This document shows positions 14,629 through 22,346 of a stretch of DNA of 64,000 nucleotides, one piece after another. This stretch comes from Methyloversatilis sp. (GTDB lineage: Bacteria > Pseudomonadota > Gammaproteobacteria > Burkholderiales > Rhodocyclaceae): contig JAEUNO010000003.1 in the NCBI GenBank assembly GCA_016791045.1, positions 56,172-120,171 of the forward strand. Reading direction: 5' to 3'. Numbering within the stretch: position 1 is the stretch's first letter; each line of letters starts with the position of its first letter. The position numbers and the translations under genes were made by a program. Under the pieces are notes generated by a model that was not told the DNA's origin, made no database searches, and saw only the letters and a list, made by a program, of their open reading frames with translations.

Positions 14629-16179
14629 CTAGAACCCGAAGCCCATCTGGCCGCCGTCATCGGCCTTCGCCTTGCGACGGCGACGCACGCCTTCGCGATC
14701 GGGGTTGCGGCTGCCGTGCTGCACGAACACGCGGCGTGCTTCGGCATCGGCCTCCGGCAGATGGCGAACCGCCCACACCGCATCGCGCGCCGCGCGCGCG
14801 GCCGCGAGGTGCTCGACCACCGGCGCCGGATAGTCGCGACCGATCACGCATCCGGCCTGCATCTGCTCGTCCGCTGTCATGCGCCACGGTTCGGCCAGCA
14901 ATTCGAGCGGCACGCGCGCCAGTTCCGGCAGCCAGCGGCGGACGAAAATGCCTTTCGGGTCCTGGTCGGTCTGCTGCTTGACCGGGTTGTAGATGCGCAG
15001 GGTGTTGATGCCGGTCACGCCGGACTGCATCTGCACCTGCGGGTAATGGATGCCCGGCTCGTAGTCGGTGAACATGCGCGCCAGATGCAGCGCCGGCTCG
15101 CGCCAGTGGTTCCACAACTGATAGGACGAAAACGCAATCAGCATGGCGCGCATGCGGAAATTGATCCAGCCGGTGGCAGCGAGCGCGCGCATGCAGGCAT
15201 CGATGAACGGGTAGCCGGTTTCACCGCGGCACCACGCGGCGTGGCGGGCAGCCGAAAAATCTGTCTCGCGCAGCCCTTCGTACAGGCGATTCACCGGGCG
15301 GAATTCGATCTCCGGCTCCGATTCCAGCTTCTGGATGAAGTGGCAGTGCCAGTGCAGCCGGCTTTCGAACGACTTCAGGCCGGCCAGCGCCGCCGCGCCC
15401 TGCGGAACGTGCGCACGGGCCAACCAGTCGGAACGCGCGCGCCACACCGCGTGCACCACCTCGCGCAGCGACACGATGCCCAGGGTCAGATGCGGCGACA
15501 GGCGCGAACAATCGTCGCCGGCCGACAGCGGGCTGGACATGCCGCGCCGGTAACGCAGCACGCGCTCATCCAGAAACCGGTCGAGTTCGTTCAGCGCCAG
15601 CGCCCTGCCCGCCCGCTGACGGCCGTCGATGTCGCGCGACACCAGACCGACTGCCGCGGCGTCCGGCGGCGCCACACTCATCATGCCGGCCAGCCTCGCC
15701 GGCGTGATGCGCGGCGGCGGACCGGCCGGCGCGGGGCGCATGACCGACATCCAGTGCGCGGACCACTCGTCGCGATCGCGCAGGCGCCGGACCACCGCAC
15801 CATTGGGACACTCGCGCCACGGAACCCCCTGGGCACGGCACCACGCAGCCACCGCGCGGTCCCTGGCAAAGCTCGACGCATTGCCGGTTTCTTCATGACT
15901 CCACAGGCCTTCGATGCGATGGCGGCGATGCAGCGCATCGAACACCCCGGGCAGCGCGCCGCGCAGCCGCAGCAGACGCAGGCCGATGCCCGCGAGCGCG
16001 GAGTCGAGCTCATCGAGTGCTTCGTTCAGGAAGCCGAGGTGGCGGGCATCTGCATCGGGCGCGCCCAGCAGCGCGTCTTCGTAGACGTACAGGGCGAGCA
16101 CCGGGCCGGCCAGCGCCGCCGCGCGCAGCGGCGCGTGATCGGTGATGCGCAGGTCGCGCTTGAACCAGACGACCTGCAT
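14629..16179 (-). CDS. cryptochrome/photolyase family protein with altered flavin pocket
   Basis: 516 aa with classical domain order: N-terminal alpha/beta domain (1-135, beginning VVWFKRDLRITDHAPL) and C-terminal FAD-binding helical domain (about 220-480, with SRLSPHLTLGIVSL, GYPFIDACMRAL and RIYNPVKQ). At the position of the usual flavin motif DGDxAxN...WQW it reads DYEPGIHYPQVQMQSG (372-387). By my alignment His378 replaces the Asn that contacts flavin N5, and Val382 replaces the proximal electron-transfer Trp. It may therefore be a distinct photolyase class or a photoreceptor. The C-terminus has a basic tail. It lies 7 bp after the DUF3429 gene. Confidence 0.85.
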   Translation of the reverse strand: MQVVWFKRDLRITDHAPLRAAALAGPVLALYVYEDALLGAPDADARHLGFLNEALDELDSALAGIGLRLLRLRGALPGVFDALHRRHRIEGLWSHEETGNASSFARDRAVAAWCRAQGVPWRECPNGAVVRRLRDRDEWSAHWMSVMRPAPAGPPPRITPARLAGMMSVAPPDAAAVGLVSRDIDGRQRAGRALALNELDRFLDERVLRYRRGMSSPLSAGDDCSRLSPHLTLGIVSLREVVHAVWRARSDWLARAHVPQGAAALAGLKSFESRLHWHCHFIQKLESEPEIEFRPVNRLYEGLRETDFSAARHAAWCRGETGYPFIDACMRALAATGWINFRMRAMLIAFSSYQLWNHWREPALHLARMFTDYEPGIHYPQVQMQSGVTGINTLRIYNPVKQQTDQDPKGIFVRRWLPELARVPLELLAEPWRMTADEQMQAGCVIGRDYPAPVVEHLAAARAARDAVWAVRHLPEADAEARRVFVQHGSRNPDREGVRRRRKAKADDGGQMGFGF

Positions 16180-16186
16180 CGCCGGT

Positions 16187-16642
16187 TCAGGGCAAGGCCA
16201 GCGCCGACGCGGCGAGGCAGATCGTGACGATGGCGCTCAGCAGCGTACGCAACTGCAGATACCAGGGTTCGAGCGTCAGCGTGCGCGCGAGCCGCGCGTC
16301 CATCCACCAGCAGGCGGGCACGGCGGCGCACAGCAGCCAGAAGCCGGTGCCGAGTGGCGCAAGCAGCGCCAACCAGGCCAGCAGCGACGGCAGCACGCCC
16401 CAGCCCAGCGCCTGCCACAGTGCGGCGCGGTCGAGCGTGGCATCGCGCATCGCCAGCCCCCAGTGCAGCGCACCGATGAAGCTGACGATGGTGGCCGCAT
16501 ACGCCAGCTGGGCCAGCGCCACCCAGCCGCGTGGCGCGGCATCGACATACATCGCGACGGTCAGGCCGACGAACGGGATCAGCCCGGCCAGACCCAGCAC
16601 GCGGGCCGGCGCGCGCGCCAGCGGATTCAGCACGGTAGTCAT
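16187..16642 (-). CDS. DUF3429 membrane protein
   Basis: A 151-aa polytopic membrane protein with about five hydrophobic helices. The sequence FIGALHWGLAM in the second or third helix and the overall layout fit the DUF3429 family, whose function is unknown. It is sandwiched between two photolyase-family genes and overlaps neither; its start is 6 nt before the end of the upstream gene's frame. The context suggests co-expression with light-related proteins, as often seen in proteobacterial phr loci. Confidence 0.8.
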   Translation of the reverse strand: MTTVLNPLARAPARVLGLAGLIPFVGLTVAMYVDAAPRGWVALAQLAYAATIVSFIGALHWGLAMRDATLDRAALWQALGWGVLPSLLAWLALLAPLGTGFWLLCAAVPACWWMDARLARTLTLEPWYLQLRTLLSAIVTICLAASALALP

Positions 16643-16647
16643 GGGCG

Positions 16648-17835
16648 TCAGCGGTGCCAGGGCCGGCCCACCTCGGCTTTCGGCGCCATGCTTTGCCAGA
16701 AGCGGGTGAACGACGGCATGGCGCGCGGCGGATCGTCGAACTGTCGCGCCACGGGTTCGGCCAGCATGCCTGCTTCGGCGATCGCCTCCCGATAACCCGG
16801 GTTGTGCGTCTGCATGGTCATCAGCCGGACACCGCCGAGCTGCCGATGCAGGGCCTTCGCATCGCCGACGACAATGCCGTCGCACGCCTCCCGCATCCGG
16901 GCCAGCACGAACTGCCAGCGCGCTTCGTTCCACGCAAAGCGTTCATGGAACGACGGCTCGATCCAGCCGATCACGCGTCCCTGCGGCGGACAGCCGAGCG
17001 ACCAGGGGTGCATGAGCCACACTTCGTCATCCTGCGGCATGGACCAGTTGTCCGGGTCCAGCACGGCACCGACCGGCGGCTCGTCGACCGCTTCGGCACG
17101 CAGGCTGTGCGGGCCGCAATCGCCGCCATGACGGGCATGCTGGTCGAGCGCGTCGTATCCGGCATCGAGCACCGTGTCGCGACTGGCCCATTGCGGTGCG
17201 TAGCGCTCCACGTTTTCCGCGTTGAACAGATAGGGCTTGCCGGTCAGCGTACCCGCCACCCACTGCCAGGACAGCGTGTTGGACGCCAGATCGCCGTCCA
17301 GCAGATGGCGATACATCCACATCGCCCCGGCGCGCCAGTCGGTCTTGCGCAGATGCACGACATAGCTGGCCAGCCACATCCGGGCGTGGTTGTGCAGGTA
17401 GCCGGTGCGGTACAGCGTGCGCACCGCCTGATCGATCACCGGCACGCCGGTACGCCCTTCCACGACATCCGGCGGCATGGCCGGCGCGTACTGCGCGGCC
17501 GGCGGCGCGCGGCGCGGTTCGAAAATGTCGTCGCCCCAGTGCCGCCACAGGTGATGGAAGTACTCACGCCAGGCCAGCTCGAACACGATCTTGTCTTCCG
17601 GCGCCAGCACACAACGTTGCGACAGTCGCTCGATCACTTGCGGCACGTCGACGAAACCGTGCGTCAGGTAGGGCGAGACGCGGCTGACCGCGCCATCGAT
17701 GTGGTTGCGCGTACGGGCATACGTCAGGGGCTGGATGGCATCGATGCGCGCGAGGGCCGCATCGACGGTCGCCGGAAAGCCGGCCACGCCGAGGCTGGCA
17801 TCGGCAAAGTGCGGATCGGAAAAGAGGTCTGTCAT
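16648..17835 (-). CDS. photolyase-like protein with FAD domain first (apparent circular permutation)
   Basis: 395 aa. Residues 25-215 match the photolyase FAD-binding domain: RTRNHIDGAVSRVSPYLTHG, FELAWREYFHHLWRHWGDD, RTGVPVIDQAVRTLYRTGYLHNH, and the flavin motif DGDLASNTLSWQW (180-192) with the canonical Asn186, Trp190 and Trp192. The usual N-terminal alpha/beta domain is missing in front. Instead residues 271-382 look like that domain placed at the end: VWLMHPWSLG, VIGWIEP, a helix with RWQFVLARM, GIVVGDAKAL, and a closing PSFTRFWQSM that resembles the FTPFWK end motif. The ATG at 17835 gives a family-like start. Confidence 0.85.
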   Translation of the reverse strand: MTDLFSDPHFADASLGVAGFPATVDAALARIDAIQPLTYARTRNHIDGAVSRVSPYLTHGFVDVPQVIERLSQRCVLAPEDKIVFELAWREYFHHLWRHWGDDIFEPRRAPPAAQYAPAMPPDVVEGRTGVPVIDQAVRTLYRTGYLHNHARMWLASYVVHLRKTDWRAGAMWMYRHLLDGDLASNTLSWQWVAGTLTGKPYLFNAENVERYAPQWASRDTVLDAGYDALDQHARHGGDCGPHSLRAEAVDEPPVGAVLDPDNWSMPQDDEVWLMHPWSLGCPPQGRVIGWIEPSFHERFAWNEARWQFVLARMREACDGIVVGDAKALHRQLGGVRLMTMQTHNPGYREAIAEAGMLAEPVARQFDDPPRAMPSFTRFWQSMAPKAEVGRPWHR

Positions 17836-17947
17836 GTCGAGGCGATCACCAGTGTCTGCTGCTGACACAGACCCGAAGAAGCGGTAAAAAATCCCGCTCT
17901 CGCAAGGCAATACGCTGGCGACGCCCCGGAATCAAACGACGTGGGGA

Positions 17948-18886
17948 CTATCGGCTGACCAGCGCGAGCATCAACGGTGTGGTCACGGCGGCGAGCGCGG
18001 TCGACATCAGCAGGCTTCCGGCCACCGGACCCTGCATGACCTGGAACTGGCGCGACATCAGATAGACATTGGCACCGACCGACAGTGACGCGAGCAGCAC
18101 GACGGTGCGCGTTTCAGTCTCGGGCAACCCGAGCGCCACCGCCAGCCCCCACACGATCAGCGGATGCAGTCCAAGCTTGAGCACGCTGATCGACGCGCTC
18201 TGCCGCCAGTGCGAACGCACACCGAATTCGGCCAGCCCCATGCCGAGCGCGATCAGCGACAGCGGCAGTGCGGCGTCGGCCAGCAGTTTCAGCGGCTGAT
18301 CGATCAGCCCGGGCAGCGTCAGTCCGCTCAGACCGAACAGTGTGCCGGCAAGAATTGCGGCCACCAGCGGGTTGGTCAGCACGCCACGTGCAGTCTTGCC
18401 GAATCCGGCCAGGGTCAGCGCACCGTGGCGCGCCCATTCCACCGAAACGGTGACCAGCGTCCACAGGATCAGGGCGTTGAACACGACCACCAGCGCCGCT
18501 GACGGCATGGCCGATTCGCCGAGCAGCGTGTGCGTCAGCGGCAGACCCAGCAGCACATTGTTGGAAAACACGCCCCCCAGCGCGAACAGGGACTGCGACA
18601 CGCCATCCAGACCGAACAGTCGTGCCGACACGAGGCGGCCGATGACGAACACGATCAGGCAGGCACCGAAAAAGGCGATCAGCAGGCGCGCATCAACCGG
18701 CGGCAGCCCGGCGAAGCCGCTCATCAGGCGGAACAGCATGGCCGGCAGCGCGATCGTGAACACGAATTTCGCGAGCGCATCGGCGCCGGCCTTGTTCCAG
18801 CCGCCCCATTTCATGATGGCGTAGCCGATGAACACCAGCACGAACAGCGGCGCCGCCAGCAGGATCTGTTGCAGGGCCGGGTTCAT
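17948..18886 (-). CDS. AEC-family transporter (auxin efflux carrier/malate permease type)
   Basis: A 312-aa inner-membrane protein with ten hydrophobic helices arranged as two five-helix repeats. The motifs GYAIMKWGGWNKAGADALAKFVFTIALP in the first repeat and LPLSLIALGMGLAEFG in the second are typical of the AEC family. Substrates in the family include dicarboxylates and amino acids, and the substrate here is unknown. It lies 112 bp upstream of the photolyase-like gene in the same direction, so a shared transcript is possible but not certain. Confidence 0.87.
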   Translation of the reverse strand: MNPALQQILLAAPLFVLVFIGYAIMKWGGWNKAGADALAKFVFTIALPAMLFRLMSGFAGLPPVDARLLIAFFGACLIVFVIGRLVSARLFGLDGVSQSLFALGGVFSNNVLLGLPLTHTLLGESAMPSAALVVVFNALILWTLVTVSVEWARHGALTLAGFGKTARGVLTNPLVAAILAGTLFGLSGLTLPGLIDQPLKLLADAALPLSLIALGMGLAEFGVRSHWRQSASISVLKLGLHPLIVWGLAVALGLPETETRTVVLLASLSVGANVYLMSRQFQVMQGPVAGSLLMSTALAAVTTPLMLALVSR

Positions 18887-19085
18887 GGCTGCGTCACCGG
18901 GCAGCCCGAGCGTCGTGCGGGATGGGAAAGACAGGGGGCTTCGAACACGGAAACGGACGGCGACGCAAAGGATGAACGACGCGCAGGATAGCAGCGGGCG
19001 CTGGGGGCATCAGCGCGACCGATATTCAAGAGTGCTGCGAGCACTGCCGTTAGCACCACTTAACTTCTCCATTCGAGCGTCCTTC

Positions 19086-20369
19086 ATGGCCCAAGCAACG
19101 TTAGCAGTGGTAGCGGAGGCCGAAACGCCCTGCGGTGCCGACATCGTCCACAGCACGAGCGGCGTGTCGGCGCGCTACAAGGGTTTGAAGCTGACCAGTC
19201 ACTTCCAGCCCATCTTCAGCCTGTCGCACTGTCGCGCCATCGGCCACGAAGGCCTGCTGCGCGCGGCCGACGCCGAGCTCAACCCGGTTGCACCGGGACG
19301 GGTCATCGCCAGCACGTCGGGCTACGAAGACCTGCGCTATCTCGATCAGCTGTGCCGCTATCTGCACGTGAACAACCATGCAGCCCACGATACGCATGGC
19401 GGCTGGCTGTTCCTGAACATTCATCCGGAAGTGTTCCGGCGCGGCCCGGACAGCGACCTGTCGGACTTCCTGCCCGAATTGTGCGAACACCCGGACATCG
19501 ACGCACGCCGCATCGTCGTCGAAGTGATGGAGCAGGCGGTATCGGAACACGCCGGCTTTGCCCGCACCGTCGAGTACCTGCGCGAAATGGGCTGCATGAT
19601 TGCGCTCGACGACTTCGGTGCGGGTCATTCGAATTTCGACCGCATCGGGTCGCTGCAGCCGGAAATCGTCAAGCTCGACCGATCCTTCGCGATCAAGTCG
19701 GTGGAAGATCCGTCGGCCCGTCGCCTGCTGCCGCAGATCGTCAGTCTGATCCACGAAGCCGGCTCGCTGGTGCTGCTCGAAGGCGTCGAAACCGAAGCGC
19801 AGGCCCTGGCCGCGTTCGATTCCGACATCGATTTCGTGCAGGGCTTCTATTTCGCCATGCCGGCCGCCGCGCCGGTCGATACGCGTGAAGTGAACCCGGT
19901 GATCAATGCGCTGTGGGACCGCTTCAACACCACACGCGGCAACGGTGCCCAGCGGTACCGCGAATTGATCGGCCCCTACATCCACGCCATGGGAGGCTGC
20001 GCCGTGCTGCTCGAAGAAGGCATGCCGATGGACGAAGCCTGTCAGGCCTTCCTGCAGCTCGAACGCGCCGACTGCTGCTTCCTGCTCGACGATCAGGGCC
20101 GCCAGGTCGGCCGCAATGTGCGTCCGGCCCGTTCCGCCGGCCCCGAAGAAAGCCAGTACCGCGCGCTGTCGATCAACCGCCACGCCCGCTGGTCACGCCG
20201 GCCCTACTTCAGGCGCGCCGTCGACAATCTGGGCAAGGTGCAGGTGACCCGTCCCTATCTGTCGATTTCGTCCGGCGTGCTGTGCGTCACCGTGTCGGTC
20301 GCCTACCGCGACTGGGACGACGAATTGCGCGTGCTGTGCGGCGACGTGCACTGGCCGCAGGTGGTCTGA
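19086..20369 (+). CDS. EAL-domain cyclic-di-GMP phosphodiesterase with C-terminal sensory domain
   Basis: 427 aa. The EAL domain spans about residues 35-265. The signature reads EGL (55-57) instead of EAL, but the other catalytic residues are present: N111, E146, the DDFGAG loop with D175-D176, K196 and E232, so hydrolysis of c-di-GMP is likely. The C-terminal 150 residues (LLDDQGRQVGRNV, RPYFRRAVDNLGKVQVTRPYLSISSG) resemble the Cache-like YkuI-C ligand-binding fold. No membrane segment is seen. The start at 19086 was chosen because the upstream extension lies in the divergent promoter region. Confidence 0.88.
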   Translation: MAQATLAVVAEAETPCGADIVHSTSGVSARYKGLKLTSHFQPIFSLSHCRAIGHEGLLRAADAELNPVAPGRVIASTSGYEDLRYLDQLCRYLHVNNHAAHDTHGGWLFLNIHPEVFRRGPDSDLSDFLPELCEHPDIDARRIVVEVMEQAVSEHAGFARTVEYLREMGCMIALDDFGAGHSNFDRIGSLQPEIVKLDRSFAIKSVEDPSARRLLPQIVSLIHEAGSLVLLEGVETEAQALAAFDSDIDFVQGFYFAMPAAAPVDTREVNPVINALWDRFNTTRGNGAQRYRELIGPYIHAMGGCAVLLEEGMPMDEACQAFLQLERADCCFLLDDQGRQVGRNVRPARSAGPEESQYRALSINRHARWSRRPYFRRAVDNLGKVQVTRPYLSISSGVLCVTVSVAYRDWDDELRVLCGDVHWPQVV

Positions 20370-20449
20370 CGCACCGGACGCCACGGCGCGGTTGAACCGT
20401 CGCACGCGCAGCCTGTCTTCATCGTCGTTGCCGTGCTACCTTTTCGTCG

Positions 20450-20839
20450 ATGAATGCGTTGTCCAACCTGTTGCGACCCTGGGTACGGACCCTGGTCCTG
20501 CTGCTCCTGGCCGGCGCCGTTCCGCTTCAGGCGTTCGCGCTGCAGTGTCAGGTTCGCTGCGCGCTCGCCGATCCGGCGATGCGCGGACACGTGCAGATCG
20601 ACGCGGCCATGGATGACGCGATGTCCGGCCACGATTGCCACAGTGCGGCCGACATGTCCGACGACTGCCCGAATGATGGACAGTGCGGTGCGCAGTGCGC
20701 CGCCGCCCATGCGGTTGCGCTGCCGATGACCGGTGCCACACATTGTCCGGCGGCCATCGACCGGGTCAGCGCACAGCCCGCGCCCGACCGGTCGTCGCAT
20801 ACGCCACTGCCTCCCGAACGTCCGCCCAGACGCGGCTGA
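20450..20839 (+). CDS. Cys/His-rich secreted protein of unknown function
   Basis: I do not recognise this 129-aa protein as a named family. A signal peptide covers about residues 1-30 (RTLVLLLLAGAVPLQAFA). The mature part has eight or so cysteines and several His and Asp residues (HDCHSAADMSDDC, CGAQCAAAH), then a Pro/Arg-rich tail. This composition recalls small periplasmic metal-binding proteins found next to metal transport genes. It precedes an outer-membrane-like protein and MerP/MerT-like genes by 58 bp, which supports a metal link by context only. Confidence 0.65.
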   Translation: MNALSNLLRPWVRTLVLLLLAGAVPLQAFALQCQVRCALADPAMRGHVQIDAAMDDAMSGHDCHSAADMSDDCPNDGQCGAQCAAAHAVALPMTGATHCPAAIDRVSAQPAPDRSSHTPLPPERPPRRG

Positions 20840-20897
20840 ACACGCCGATCGCGACGCCTGCGCGTCGCAGCCGTTGTTCAACGTTCAGGAGTTCATC

Positions 20898-21602
20898 ATG
20901 CTCGATCCATCGGGTCCGCCCGCGCGCGGCATCCGCTCGCGCACGCTTGCCGCCCTTGTGCTCAGTGCGCTCGCCGGCCAGGCGCACGCAGGATTCTTCA
21001 TCCCGCGCGACATCACGATGTTCATGTTCACCGCGTCGCCGGATGCGCAGATGGCCGAAGTGGCGCACGGTTTCCGCGCCGACCTGTCGGTGGCCGCCGG
21101 CCAGTCGCGCTACCTGTCGGACGATGAAAGCATCGAACGCCGCTACACCACGCTGCAGGCCAACTGGCTGGTGCATCGCCACTACGGCCGGGACGGCATC
21201 GCCAATGCATATATATATGGCGGGCCGCTCGCCGCGCGCGGCAGCGCCTACGACGAAGGTGGCACCGACGGCGGCAGCCGCAGCGGCGTACATGGCGGCT
21301 TCTGGATGGACTACGAAACCCGGCGCATCTACACCCGGCTGTCCACCCACCTGTACCACGCCGGCAGCCAGACCCAGGCCGTCACCACCGCCCAGGCGCT
21401 GTGGGCGCCCTACGCGGCCGACTATGAAGACACCGCGCTGTGGTTCGGCCTGCAGGCCGAACGGCGCAGCACCTTGTCGGACGCCACCCAGATCACCCCG
21501 CTGGTCAGGGTGTTCCAGCGCCGCTGGTGGGTTGACGTGGGCGTCAGCGTGAATAGCCAGCATCGTGGCGACGGCTTCGTAAACGTCATGCTTCTATTTT
21601 GA
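20898..21602 (+). CDS. secreted hypothetical protein, possible outer-membrane barrel
   Basis: 234 aa with a signal peptide ending near AGQAHA (about residue 31). The mature part is rich in alternating aromatic and polar stretches and ends in VNVMLLF, with a terminal Phe as in outer-membrane beta-barrels. The family is unknown to me. The ATG at 20898 is preceded by CAGGAG. Located 17 bp before the MerP-like gene, so very likely co-transcribed with it. Confidence 0.65.
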   Translation: MLDPSGPPARGIRSRTLAALVLSALAGQAHAGFFIPRDITMFMFTASPDAQMAEVAHGFRADLSVAAGQSRYLSDDESIERRYTTLQANWLVHRHYGRDGIANAYIYGGPLAARGSAYDEGGTDGGSRSGVHGGFWMDYETRRIYTRLSTHLYHAGSQTQAVTTAQALWAPYAADYEDTALWFGLQAERRSTLSDATQITPLVRVFQRRWWVDVGVSVNSQHRGDGFVNVMLLF

Positions 21603-21619
21603 ATTCAAGGAGATATCAA

Positions 21620-21952
21620 ATGAATATTCGTACCTTCGCCGCTGCCCTTTCGCTGTGCGCCCTGTCCGTCGGCCAGACCTGGGCGGCCCAGACCATCCGG
21701 ATGCAGGTGGACGGCTTGGTCTGCGCCTTCTGCGGCTCGGCCATCGAGAAGAAACTGCGTTCCAACGCGGCGACCGATGACGTGCTGGTCAGTCTGGAGC
21801 ACAAGATCGTTGCGCTGAGTCTCAAGGACGGGCAGGACCTTGCAGACGACCTGCTGCGCAAGCAGATCACCGACGCCGGCTATCTGGTGAAAAGCATCGA
21901 ACGCGTGCCTGACACGCTGGACAGCCTGCGCGCCGGCCTGAAGGCGCGCTGA
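21620..21952 (+). CDS. periplasmic heavy-metal-associated (MerP-like) protein
   Basis: 110 aa with a signal peptide (1-23) and one HMA fold. The metal-binding CxxC is at C35 and C38 in DGLVCAFCGSAIEK, followed by a ferredoxin-like pattern ending DAGYLVKSIE. It would carry soft metal ions such as Hg, Cu or Ag in the periplasm. The start has a strong AAGGAGAT ribosome-binding site. A membrane protein with MerT-like cysteines starts 1 nt after it. Confidence 0.85.
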   Translation: MNIRTFAAALSLCALSVGQTWAAQTIRMQVDGLVCAFCGSAIEKKLRSNAATDDVLVSLEHKIVALSLKDGQDLADDLLRKQITDAGYLVKSIERVPDTLDSLRAGLKAR

Positions 21953-21953
21953 C

Positions 21954-22340
21954 ATGGAGCCGGCGGAAAGTCTGCGCGCCACGCTGGGCGCGAGCTGGCT
22001 GTCGCTGCTGACCAGCAGCTCGACCCTGGTGTGTTGCGCGCTGCCGGCACTGCTGGTGACGCTGGGCGCCGGTGCCAGTCTGGTCACGCTGACGAGTCAC
22101 GTACCGCAGCTCATCTGGCTGTCGGAACACAAGGCGCTGGTATTCGGCGGGGCGGCACTGGCGCTGCTGCTGGCGGGCCTTGCGCAGTGGCGCGCCCGCT
22201 CGCTGCCCTGCCCGGCCGACCCGGCAGCCGCACGCACCTGTCAGCGGGCGCGCCGGCTGTCGGCCGGCGTGTACGCGGCATCGGTTGCGCTGTACGCGAT
22301 CGGCGCGTTCTTCGCCTTCGTGGCGCCGCTCTGGCTTTGA
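21954..22340 (+). CDS. MerT-like heavy-metal transport membrane protein
   Basis: 128 aa with three hydrophobic helices. The first contains a vicinal Cys27-Cys28 pair followed by ALPALL, as in the mercuric transporter MerT. A second cysteine pair (C86 and C96) lies in the loop between helices two and three, again the MerT pattern. It most likely receives metal from the adjacent MerP-like protein. No merA or merR is visible nearby, so mercury specificity is not assured. It converges on the permease gene, 6 bp away. Confidence 0.75.
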   Translation: MEPAESLRATLGASWLSLLTSSSTLVCCALPALLVTLGAGASLVTLTSHVPQLIWLSEHKALVFGGAALALLLAGLAQWRARSLPCPADPAAARTCQRARRLSAGVYAASVALYAIGAFFAFVAPLWL

Positions 22341-22346
22341 CCGGCC

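Noticed and set aside
20450-22340. A complete mercury-resistance (mer) operon
   Set aside because: Only MerP-like and MerT-like proteins are recognisable; no merR or merA is present, so the metal is not determined.
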